The position numbers and the translations under genes were made by a program. A model generated the notes under the pieces. It had not been told where the DNA came from. It did not search any database and saw only the letters and a program-made list of their open reading frames with translations. Source: Bacteroidales bacterium (GTDB lineage: Bacteria; Bacteroidota; Bacteroidia; Bacteroidales; P3). From it: a stretch of DNA of 6,441 nucleotides. Location of the stretch: positions 714,410-720,850 of the forward strand of contig JABUUQ010000002.1 of the NCBI GenBank assembly GCA_021443125.1, in the 5' to 3' direction. Within the stretch, counting starts at the first letter, position 1, and the number at the start of each line of letters is the position of its first letter. Positions 1 to 5,129 of this stretch are shown here, in pieces.

Positions 1-1314
1 AGAGAACAACTTACTCGTTTGTATGCTATCACTTTCCCAAAGAAAAAAGATTTGGATGAGTATCTTGCATTGCTTGAAGAAGCAAAGAAACGCGACCATA
101 GAAAACTTGGAAAAGATATGGAATTGTTTGCTTTTTCTCAAAATGTTGGTGCAGGTTTGCCTTTGTGGTTGCCAAAAGGTACTGATTTAAGAAAAAGATT
201 GGAAAACTTCCTTGCAGATGTTCAAAAACGTTATGGATATCTTCAAGTGATGACTCCACATATAGGAAACGTTAATCTTTACAAGACTTCCGGTCACTTC
301 CAAAAGTATGGCAAAGATTCTTTCCAAGTAATCAAGACTCCAAACGAGGGTGAAGAATACATGCTTAAGCCTATGAATTGTCCTCACCACTGTGAGATTT
401 ATCGTTTGATGCCTAAGTCATACAAAGATTTGCCTTACAGAGTTGCAGAGTTTGGCACTGTTTATCGTTACGAGATGAGTGGCGAACTTCATGGATTGAC
501 AAGAGTTCGTAGTTTTACTCAAGACGATGCACATATCTTTTGTACTCCAGAACAGTTGAAAGAAGAATTCTGCAAAGTAATAGATATCATATTGTATATA
601 TTCAAAACTTTGAAGTTTGAAGACTATATCGCCCAAGTTTCTTTGAGAGACCCAAGTAATAAAGAAAAATACATTGGTTCTGATGATGTTTGGGAAAAAG
701 CAGAAAGTGCAATCATAGAAGCTTCAGCAGAAAAAGGTTTGAAAACTATTACAGAATTGGGTGAAGCGGCTTTTTATGGTCCAAAACTTGACTTTATGGT
801 TAAGGATGCTTTGGGCAGAAAATGGCAACTTGGCACAATTCAGGTGGATTACAATCTTCCAGAAAGATTCCAATTGGAATACATAGGTTCTGACAATCAA
901 AAGCATAGACCTGTTATGATTCACAGAGCTCCTTTTGGTTCAATGGAGAGATTTGTAGCCGTATTGCTTGAACATACAGCAGGAGAATTCCCATTGTGGT
1001 TGACTCCAGATCAATTTACTATTCTTCCTATTTCAGACAAATACGAAGAATATGCACAAAAAGTCAAAAGACAACTAGAAGAAGCAGGTCTTAGAGGCGG
1101 TATAGACAACAGAAGCGAAAAGACAGGCAAGAAAGTCAGAGATGCAGAAATAAAGAAAATAAAATATATGCTTATCGTCGGAGAAAAAGAACAAGCAGAA
1201 GGAACAGTATCTGTCAGAGTTAAATACGAAGGCGATAAAGGTGCTATGCCTGTAGCAGAATTTGCACAAATGGTTCAAAACGAAGTAAAAGCCGAACTTG
1301 ATGCAAATGCATAG
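1..1314 (+). CDS. thrS: threonyl-tRNA synthetase, 5'-truncated by the window edge
   Basis: Cytosolic class II enzyme that joins threonine to tRNA-Thr using ATP. The frame is open from base 1 (it reads REQLTRLYAITFPKKK), so the gene begins outside the window; 437 residues are visible of a usual 640 or so. The missing part is the N-terminal TGS and editing region. Visible are class II motif 1 (around LPKGTDLRKRL), motif 2 (TVYRYEMSGELHGLTRVRSF, from visible residue 153) and motif 3 (HRAPFGSMERF, residues 308-318). The three family zinc ligands are present: Cys127 in KPMNCPHHC, His178 in DDAHIF and His308 in MIHRAP. The anticodon-binding domain runs from about residue 331 (PLWLTPDQFTILP) to the end. 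The gene heads the visible part of the operon, and infC starts 43 bases after its stop, the same order as in many bacteria. Nothing looks damaged. Confidence 0.97.
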   Translation, partial: REQLTRLYAITFPKKKDLDEYLALLEEAKKRDHRKLGKDMELFAFSQNVGAGLPLWLPKGTDLRKRLENFLADVQKRYGYLQVMTPHIGNVNLYKTSGHFQKYGKDSFQVIKTPNEGEEYMLKPMNCPHHCEIYRLMPKSYKDLPYRVAEFGTVYRYEMSGELHGLTRVRSFTQDDAHIFCTPEQLKEEFCKVIDIILYIFKTLKFEDYIAQVSLRDPSNKEKYIGSDDVWEKAESAIIEASAEKGLKTITELGEAAFYGPKLDFMVKDALGRKWQLGTIQVDYNLPERFQLEYIGSDNQKHRPVMIHRAPFGSMERFVAVLLEHTAGEFPLWLTPDQFTILPISDKYEEYAQKVKRQLEEAGLRGGIDNRSEKTGKKVRDAEIKKIKYMLIVGEKEQAEGTVSVRVKYEGDKGAMPVAEFAQMVQNEVKAELDANA

Positions 1315-1342
1315 TTAAACAAAAAATTATATAACTAAATTT

Positions 1343-1350
1343 AAGGAGGG
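1343..1350 (+). promoter_or_regulatory. strong Shine-Dalgarno sequence of infC
   Basis: AAGGAGGG lies 7 bases before the ATA codon at 1358. It is a near-complete complement to the 3' end of 16S rRNA. No other gene in the window has a comparable site: rpmI has at best AAGGA, and rplT, rplS, lgt, gpmA and the porin have A-rich leaders. It therefore fixes the infC start and marks infC as translated in an unusual way for this genome. Confidence 0.85.
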
Positions 1351-1357
1351 AAAAGCC

Positions 1358-1924
1358 ATAGAAACACAACAGAATCGTAGGTTTCCTGAAAGAAGAGACT
1401 ACAAAAAAGAAAACCAAAATCCTCATAAGATAAATGAAGAGATAAAATCTCCAATGGTAAGACTTGTTGGAGAAGGTTTTGAACCTAAGATATGCAGTAT
1501 TAAGGAGGCCTTGAAAGCTGCTGATGATGCAGGATTGGACTTAGTTGAGATATCTCCTAATGTTAATCCTCCTGTATGCAAACTGATGAATTATCAGAAG
1601 TTTCTATACGAGCAGAAAAAGAAAGAAAAGGAAAGAAAAGCTAAATCTGCCAAGATGTTGGTCAAAGAGATTAGACTTGGACCTCAAACGGATGACCATG
1701 ATTTTGATTTCAAATTGAAACATGCTCAAAAATTCTTGGAAGAAGGCAACAAGGTTAAGGTTGATGTATTCTTTAAGGGTAGAACAATTGTTTATAAAGA
1801 ACAAGGAGAACAAAAACTTTTGAAATTTGCCGAAGCTTTGCTTGAATTTGGAAAACCTGAAATGATGCCAAAACTTGAAGGCAAGAAAATGCACATGATT
1901 ATTGCCCCAATCAAGAAAAAATAA
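1358..1924 (+). CDS. infC: translation initiation factor IF-3, starting at a non-canonical ATA codon
   Basis: IF3 binds the 30S subunit, keeps it apart from 50S and checks start-codon and initiator-tRNA pairing. From ATA at 1358 the protein is 188 residues. The frame is open back to a stop at 1316 and holds no ATG, GTG or TTG before ATG 1454. Starting at 1454 would cut off the conserved HKINEEIKSP segment that opens the N-terminal domain. Two in-frame ATA codons lie upstream of the domain (1331 and 1358), and only 1358 has an SD at proper spacing. Residues 1-24 are a polar, charged extension; the N-domain spans about 25-95 with the IF3 signature KLMNYQKF at 75-82. A lysine-rich linker follows, then the C-domain from about 103 (KEIRLGPQTDDHDFDFK) with VFFKGR at 137-142. 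In Escherichia coli infC starts at AUU and IF3 represses its own translation through that codon; the same logic is inferred here. Confidence 0.93.
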   Translation: METQQNRRFPERRDYKKENQNPHKINEEIKSPMVRLVGEGFEPKICSIKEALKAADDAGLDLVEISPNVNPPVCKLMNYQKFLYEQKKKEKERKAKSAKMLVKEIRLGPQTDDHDFDFKLKHAQKFLEEGNKVKVDVFFKGRTIVYKEQGEQKLLKFAEALLEFGKPEMMPKLEGKKMHMIIAPIKKK

Positions 1925-1940
1925 TAGTGGCAACAAAATA

Positions 1941-1971
1941 AAGTTGAAAAACTTGCGTTGAAGAAAACTTG
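1941..1971 (+). repeat. short direct repeat and GAAA-loop hairpin between infC and rpmI
   Basis: In the 91-base gap between infC and rpmI, GTTGAAAAACTTG (1943-1955) is followed one base later by the near copy GTTGAAGAAAACTTG (1957-1971). The first copy also forms a small hairpin, AAGTT at 1941-1945 pairing with AACTT at 1950-1954 around a GAAA loop. Such a pair of elements before rpmI could be a leader structure for the ribosomal-protein genes, but the stem is only 5 base pairs and chance is possible in this A-rich sequence. Confidence 0.4.
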
Positions 1972-2015
1972 AAATAACAAGACATATTAATTAACACTAA
2001 AAAAAGGACTGAAAA

Positions 2016-2210
2016 ATGCCAAAAATGAAAACCAGAGCTTCTGTAAAGAAAAGATTTACAGTTACAGCATCAGGTAAATTAAAGAGAAGACATGCTTATC
2101 ACAGTCACATTCTTACAAAAAAGTCTAACAAGAGAAAGAGAAATCTTTGTTCTTATAGCACAGTATCAACTGCAGACCAAAAAGTAATGAATGAATTACT
2201 TGTAAGATAA
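2016..2210 (+). CDS. rpmI: 50S ribosomal protein bL35
   Basis: Small, very basic protein of the large ribosomal subunit, 64 residues, the normal length for bL35. It begins MPKMKTRASVKKRF and carries the family core TASGKLKRRHAYHSHILTKK followed by KSNKRKRNL. The ATG at 2016 is the only sensible start; it follows an A-rich stretch with a weak AAGGA about 7 bases upstream. It lies 91 bases after infC and 108 bases before rplT, in the conserved infC-rpmI-rplT order. In E. coli and Bacillus subtilis bL20 represses this gene group by binding the mRNA; whether that happens here is not shown, although structured elements occur on both sides of the gene. Confidence 0.97.
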   Translation: MPKMKTRASVKKRFTVTASGKLKRRHAYHSHILTKKSNKRKRNLCSYSTVSTADQKVMNELLVR

Positions 2211-2250
2211 GCCCAAAAGTCAAAAGAGTTAACAAAGTAGTTATTAACCA

Positions 2251-2300
2251 TTGTATCAGCAAAGATAAGTACATAATATATTATTGTGTCGCTGATATGA
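2251..2300 (+). promoter_or_regulatory. two-part stem-loop in the rpmI-rplT gap, candidate ribosomal-protein leader
   Basis: TTGTATCAGC (2251-2260) pairs with GCTGATATGA (2291-2300) over 10 base pairs, of which the central 7 (TATCAGC with GCTGATA) are perfect and two of the others are G-U. Inside, ACATAAT (2271-2277) pairs with ATTGTGT (2283-2289) with one G-U, leaving loop ATATT. The two stems are separated by ten unpaired bases on the 5' side (AAAGATAAGT) and one on the 3' side. No T-run follows, so it is not a terminator. It ends 18 bases before the rplT start codon, where a bound protein could block ribosome entry. bL20 is the natural candidate ligand from what is known in E. coli and B. 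subtilis, but this is inference. Confidence 0.55.
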
Positions 2301-2318
2301 AAAAACAATTAAAGAAAA

Positions 2319-2666
2319 ATGCCAAGAAGCGTAAATGCTGTTGCTTCAAGACAGCGTAGAAAAAAAATCCTTAACCGCACAAAAGGTTATTGGGGAAGAG
2401 GTAAAAATGTATGGACCGTTGCCAAAAACAAATGGGAAAAAGGTCAAACTTATGCATACAGAGACCGTAAAGTTAAGAAAAGAGAATTCAGAGCTTTATG
2501 GATAAATAGAATCAATGCAGCTTGCAGAATGAATGATATTTCTTATTCTGTATTTATGGGATTACTTCACAAGAACAATATAGACCTTAATCGTAAGGTA
2601 TTGGCTGACCTTGCTATGAACAATCCTGAAGCTTTCGCAGCTGTTGTTAAAGCCGTTAAGAAATAA
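2319..2666 (+). CDS. rplT: 50S ribosomal protein bL20
   Basis: Early-assembly protein of the large subunit that binds 23S rRNA; in several bacteria it also represses its own operon at the mRNA level. The protein is 115 residues, as expected. It starts MPRSVNAVASRQRRKK, has the conserved KGYWGRGKNVWTVAK segment and the globular-domain segment KREFRALWINRINAACR, and ends with a helix-rich LADLAMNNPEAFAAVVKAVKK region. The start is fixed by the family MPR N-terminus; the leader is A-rich (AATTAAAGAAAA) without an SD. A stem-loop ends 18 bases upstream. rplS follows after 36 bases. Confidence 0.98.
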   Translation: MPRSVNAVASRQRRKKILNRTKGYWGRGKNVWTVAKNKWEKGQTYAYRDRKVKKREFRALWINRINAACRMNDISYSVFMGLLHKNNIDLNRKVLADLAMNNPEAFAAVVKAVKK

Positions 2667-2702
2667 TTAGTGTTCAACCAGTAAAAAGAAAGAAAAAAGG
2701 TT

Positions 2703-3065
2703 ATGATGAACGAATTGATGAAGTATGTAGAAAGCCAGAATCTTACAGATAGAGAATATCCAGAATTCAAAGCTGGCGACACTATCACAGTTAATTACAA
2801 GATTCGTGAAGGAAATAAAGAGAGAATACAAGCTTTCAAAGGTATAGTTATTCAAATTTCTGGTCACCAACTTGAAAGAACTTTCACAGTAAGAAAGATT
2901 TCTAATGGTATAGGTGTAGAAAGAATATTTCCTATGAATAGCCCTTTCATTGATAGCATCAAAGTGGAAAAGAGGGGTCTTGTTCGCAGAGCAAGAATCT
3001 TCTATCTAAGAGGTCTATCTGGAAAGAGTGCAAGAATCAAAGAAAAAACTATTATCAAAAAATAA
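2703..3065 (+). CDS. rplS: 50S ribosomal protein bL19
   Basis: Protein at the interface of the two ribosomal subunits. It is 120 residues from ATG 2703; a second ATG follows directly at 2706 and would give 119, and the sequence does not decide between them. Family features are FKAGDTITVNYKIREGNKERIQAFKGIVI near the N-terminus, then FTVRKISNGIGVERIFPMNSP, and the basic C-terminal RRARIFYLRGLSGKSARIKEK. The gene lies only 36 bases after rplT and ahead of the terminator at 3102, so it is inferred to be the last gene of this operon. In E. coli rplS sits elsewhere, with rpsP, rimM and trmD, so the linkage here is a different arrangement. Confidence 0.97.
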   Translation: MMNELMKYVESQNLTDREYPEFKAGDTITVNYKIREGNKERIQAFKGIVIQISGHQLERTFTVRKISNGIGVERIFPMNSPFIDSIKVEKRGLVRRARIFYLRGLSGKSARIKEKTIIKK

Positions 3066-3101
3066 GGTTTTATCACTTAAAAATGTTTTGTTATTCAATA
3101 A

Positions 3102-3137
3102 AGCAGCCGTTTTGCGAAAAGCGGTTGCTGTTTTTTT
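3102..3137 (+). terminator. intrinsic terminator of the thrS-rplS operon
   Basis: AGCAGCCG (3102-3109) pairs with CGGTTGCT (3122-3129) over 8 base pairs with one G-U; the inner TTTT and AAAA can extend the stem. After one G come seven T residues (3131-3137). It lies 36 bases after the rplS stop and separates the translation genes from lgt. Confidence 0.92.
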
Positions 3138-3170
3138 ATCAAATATCGGCAATAGTACAAATTAAATTAC

Positions 3171-3178
3171 TAACTTTG
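3171..3178 (+). promoter_or_regulatory. candidate Bacteroidota-type promoter (-7 element) for lgt
   Basis: TAACTTTG matches the Bacteroides -7 consensus TAnnTTTG exactly, lies after the operon terminator and 62 bases before the lgt start. Transcription would begin a few bases downstream, giving a leader of roughly 55 bases. I see no clear TTTG or TTG at the expected -33 spacing, so the call rests on the -7 element and on its position between a terminator and a gene. Confidence 0.6.
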
Positions 3179-3240
3179 TAAAATATTACGACAAAACCTT
3201 TCAACAAACCCTAAACTACAATAAATAAAAAGTCAATAAT

Positions 3241-4110
3241 ATGAATCTGTTAAGCGTTTTATGGGATGTATCCCCCGTTATCTTCCGTTTAGGCTCCATG
3301 GAAATTCGCTGGTATGGCATTTTATTCTGCTTTGCCTTCATTATCAGCTACTATCTCCTGAAAAAACTCTACCAAAAAGACAATATATCCATTTCCTACC
3401 TCGACAAACTCATCGGATACATCTTTTTCGGTGTTTTTCTTGGCGCTCGCGTGGGGCATTGTCTTTTTTACGAATTCTCATATTACTCACATAATCTCTT
3501 GGAAATCCTTTTGCCGTTCCGTATTAGTGCAGATGGCTGGCGTTTTACTGGTTTTCACGGTTTGGCTTCTCATGGTGCTGCAATAGGTATCCTTATCGCC
3601 GTCGTACTTTACGCAAAAAAGACAAAAATTCCTGCTATGTGGCTCTTGGATAGGCTTGTTATCGCCGTATGTTTTGCAGGTGCGAGCATAAGACTGGGAA
3701 ATCTTATGAATTCTGAGATATATGGCAGTCCCACTTCTTTGCCTTGGGGCTTTATCTTCCTAAGAGACAATTCCCTAACGCCATGTCACCCAACACAATT
3801 GTACGAAGCATTCTCTTATATCCTAATCGGCGTCATTCTCTACCTGCTTGCTACCCACAAAACCAAGAAACTGCACCAAGGAAGCATCTTTGGCATTTTT
3901 CTTACTTCGTTATTCGGCGTCAGATTCTTTGTGGAATTTCTCAAAAACGTGCAAGAATCATGGGAATCCGAAATGTTGCTGAACATGGGGCAAATTTTGT
4001 CAATCCCATTCATTATTTTAGGCATTTTTTTTATTGTCTTTTCACACAAAAACGACATAGGAAAACCCTTGAACCTTAAATTGTTAAATCAAAAACAAAC
4101 AAAAAAATAA
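3241..4110 (+). CDS. lgt: phosphatidylglycerol-prolipoprotein diacylglyceryl transferase
   Basis: Integral inner-membrane enzyme that moves diacylglycerol from phosphatidylglycerol to the lipobox cysteine of prolipoproteins, the first step of lipoprotein maturation. The 289 residues have about seven hydrophobic segments, as expected. Residues that match those known to matter in E. coli Lgt are visible: Tyr25 in IRWYG, His111 in GLASHGAAIG, the signature around Arg151, Asn154 and Glu159 (IRLGNLMNSE), the HPTQLYE motif at 183-189, and Arg228 in FGVRFFVEF. The ATG at 3241 follows an A-rich leader and fits the usual N-terminus. The tail after residue 270 is short, basic and polar, so it is likely cytoplasmic. 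Codons ending in C are more frequent than in the ribosomal genes before it, which probably reflects lower expression rather than transfer. gpmA starts 33 bases later, so the two are probably co-transcribed. Confidence 0.96.
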   Translation: MNLLSVLWDVSPVIFRLGSMEIRWYGILFCFAFIISYYLLKKLYQKDNISISYLDKLIGYIFFGVFLGARVGHCLFYEFSYYSHNLLEILLPFRISADGWRFTGFHGLASHGAAIGILIAVVLYAKKTKIPAMWLLDRLVIAVCFAGASIRLGNLMNSEIYGSPTSLPWGFIFLRDNSLTPCHPTQLYEAFSYILIGVILYLLATHKTKKLHQGSIFGIFLTSLFGVRFFVEFLKNVQESWESEMLLNMGQILSIPFIILGIFFIVFSHKNDIGKPLNLKLLNQKQTKK

Positions 4111-4143
4111 TATATATTAACTTCAAAATATCAAAACACTACT

Positions 4144-4890
4144 ATGGAAAAAAGATTAGTTTTAATCCGACACGGACAAAGCGAATGGAACAAATTGAAC
4201 CTCTTTACAGGCTGGAAAGATGTCGATTTGTCAGAACAAGGTAAAGAAGAAGCAGTACAAGCTGGCAAAGCAATGCTCGAATATGGCGTAAGACCAGAAA
4301 TTTGCTTCACTTCCTATCTTAAAAGAGCCATAAAAACGCTGAATATTGCCCTAGATACCATGAATTTAGACTATCTTCCCGTAACAAAATCTTGGCATCT
4401 CAACGAGAAACACTATGGCCAGCTTCAAGGTCTTAACAAGAAGGAGACAGCAGAAAGATATGGCGACGACCAAGTGCTGCGTTGGAGAAGGGTTTTCGAC
4501 TGTCAGCCACCTGCATTGGAGAAAGACGACGAGAGAAGCCCATTCCAAGACCCTCGATACAAGAATGTCGATAGCAAATCCCTGCCTCTTACCGAATCTT
4601 TGAAGGATTGCATAGCTCGATGCATGCCTTACTTCAACGAAACCATACTTCCAGAATTCAAAACCCACGATACCATACTTATTGCAGCACATGGCAACTC
4701 TCTTAGGGGCATTGTGAAGAACCTTAAGCAAATGACCGAAGACGAAATCATCAAATTCAACATCCCAACCGGCATTCCATACTTGTTTACCTTCGATGAA
4801 AATCTGCAACTCAAAGAAGACCGCTTCCTTGCTGACGAAAAAACAGTAAAAGAACTTATGGATGCAGTTGCAAATCAAGGAAAAAGGTAA
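4144..4890 (+). CDS. gpmA: 2,3-bisphosphoglycerate-dependent phosphoglycerate mutase
   Basis: Cytosolic glycolytic enzyme that interconverts 3- and 2-phosphoglycerate through a phosphohistidine. The 248 residues match the usual length. The histidine phosphatase fold is clear: LIRHGQSEWN at 7-16 with the phosphorylated His10, Arg61 in LKRAIKTLN, the acid Glu88 in LNEKHYGQLQGLNK, and the second histidine His183 in AAHGNSLRGIVK. PTGIPYLF at 208-215 and the C-terminal tail (FLADEKTVKELMDAV) are typical of the dependent enzyme rather than of shorter phosphatase relatives. The lysine at 89, where E. coli has arginine, is conservative. It follows lgt by 33 bases with no terminator between. Its stop codon (4888-4890) lies inside the first copy of a diverged repeat whose second copy is at 5007-5033. 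Confidence 0.97.
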   Translation: MEKRLVLIRHGQSEWNKLNLFTGWKDVDLSEQGKEEAVQAGKAMLEYGVRPEICFTSYLKRAIKTLNIALDTMNLDYLPVTKSWHLNEKHYGQLQGLNKKETAERYGDDQVLRWRRVFDCQPPALEKDDERSPFQDPRYKNVDSKSLPLTESLKDCIARCMPYFNETILPEFKTHDTILIAAHGNSLRGIVKNLKQMTEDEIIKFNIPTGIPYLFTFDENLQLKEDRFLADEKTVKELMDAVANQGKR

Positions 4891-4931
4891 CTTATTACTC
4901 TTTTCTGCTACCTGCATCTTCGATGCTTTAC

Positions 4932-4962
4932 TCGGCTACCGCATTTTGTAGTGCGTAGCCGA
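4932..4962 (+). other. stem-loop in the gpmA-porin spacer
   Basis: TCGGCTA (4932-4938) pairs with TAGCCGA (4956-4962), and after a bulged C at 4939 CGCA (4940-4943) pairs with TGCG (4952-4955), giving 11 base pairs and an 8-base loop. No T-run follows on either strand, so it is unlikely to be a simple intrinsic terminator. It abuts the tandem repeat. Confidence 0.65.
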
Positions 4963-5010
4963 AGAAAGCAACGAAGTTGTCGAAGAAAGCAACGAAGTTG
5001 TCGAAGAAAG
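4961..5010 (+). repeat. 21-base tandem repeat, two full copies and a partial third
   Basis: Two identical 21-base units (4961-4981 and 4982-5002) are followed by the first 8 bases of a third (GAAGAAAG, 5003-5010). Each full unit starts GAAGAAAG and contains the palindrome CAAC-GAA-GTTG. After the partial copy the same place is taken by GTAAC-TTC-GTTAC: a palindrome is kept while its arms change and the centre is the reverse complement. On the + strand the unit would read EESNEVV, but that frame has a stop at 4949, no start codon and a stop at 5012, so + strand coding is unlikely. Confidence 0.85.
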
Positions 5011-5081
5011 GTAACTTCGTTACTCTATTCTGCCGACGCATTCCTTCGTTTGCAGAGTATCGTTAGCGAAAATATGAACTG

Positions 5082-5109
5082 AAAATTACGGAAAACGTAA
5101 TTTTTTTTT
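5082..5109 (+). terminator. intrinsic terminator or attenuator directly before the porin gene
   Basis: AAAATTACG (5082-5090) pairs with CGTAATTTT (5096-5104) over 9 base pairs around loop GAAAA, and the T-run continues to 5109. The stem is AT-rich, so its strength depends mainly on the nine-T run. It can end the lgt-gpmA transcript, but only 20 bases separate it from the porin ATG, so any porin transcript beginning upstream must pass through it. Confidence 0.8.
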
Positions 5110-5129
5110 GATAATAACACACAAAAACT

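Larger units (their letters stand above)
4883..5033 (+). repeat. palindromic repeat cluster after gpmA
   Basis: Two diverged direct repeats of about 26 bases bound this stretch: 4883-4908 and 5007-5033, sharing AAAGGTAACTT, TTACTCT and TTCTGC. Between them lie a stem-loop (4932-4962) and the tandem array (4961-5010). Small perfect palindromes with a three-base centre recur: GCATC-TTC-GATGC (4914-4926), CAAC-GAA-GTTG (4969-4979 and 4990-5000) and GTAAC-TTC-GTTAC (5011-5023). The second direct repeat also contributes TATTCTGC (5026-5033), which pairs with GCAGAGTA (5052-5059). This density is not seen elsewhere in the window and suggests a dispersed non-coding repeat, perhaps MITE- or REP-like. 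No transposase gene or target-site duplication is visible. Confidence 0.7.
4928..5041 (-). other. 37-codon open frame across the repeat, doubtful gene
   Basis: On the minus strand an ATG (5041-5039) opens a 37-residue frame that ends at 4928. Because the tandem unit is 21 bases, its translation repeats as FFDNFVA twice, followed by a tail ending NAVAE. A multiple-of-three repeat keeps the frame open by itself, so the frame may be only a by-product. I recognise no domain, and there is no promoter or SD that I can support. It is listed because automated annotation may call it, not because I believe it is translated. Confidence 0.15.

Noticed and set aside
19..1314. TTG at 19 as a start of thrS
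   Set aside because: The frame is open to base 1 and reads as an internal part of threonyl-tRNA synthetase, so the gene is cut by the window edge.
1454..1924. ATG 1454 as the infC start
   Set aside because: It drops the conserved HKINEEIKSP opening of IF3 and has no ribosome site, whereas the ATA at 1358 has a strong SD and keeps the whole domain.
3241..4890. lgt and gpmA as parts of one functional system
   Set aside because: They are adjacent and probably co-transcribed, but lipoprotein maturation and glycolysis share no step; the neighbours look like chance housekeeping linkage.
4366..4917. 183-codon open frame on the minus strand across gpmA
   Set aside because: It lies opposite the conserved gpmA frame, resembles no known protein and is explained as a shadow of the codon bias of gpmA.
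4932..4962. Stem-loop as the gpmA terminator
   Set aside because: No T-run follows on either strand; the hairpin at 5082-5109 is the better terminator.
4961..5010. Tandem repeat as a CRISPR array
   Set aside because: The units are directly adjacent with no spacers, there are only two and a part, and no cas genes are present.
4952..5014. Repeat as + strand coding sequence (EESNEVV heptads)
   Set aside because: The frame has a stop at 4949 and at 5012 and no start codon between them.
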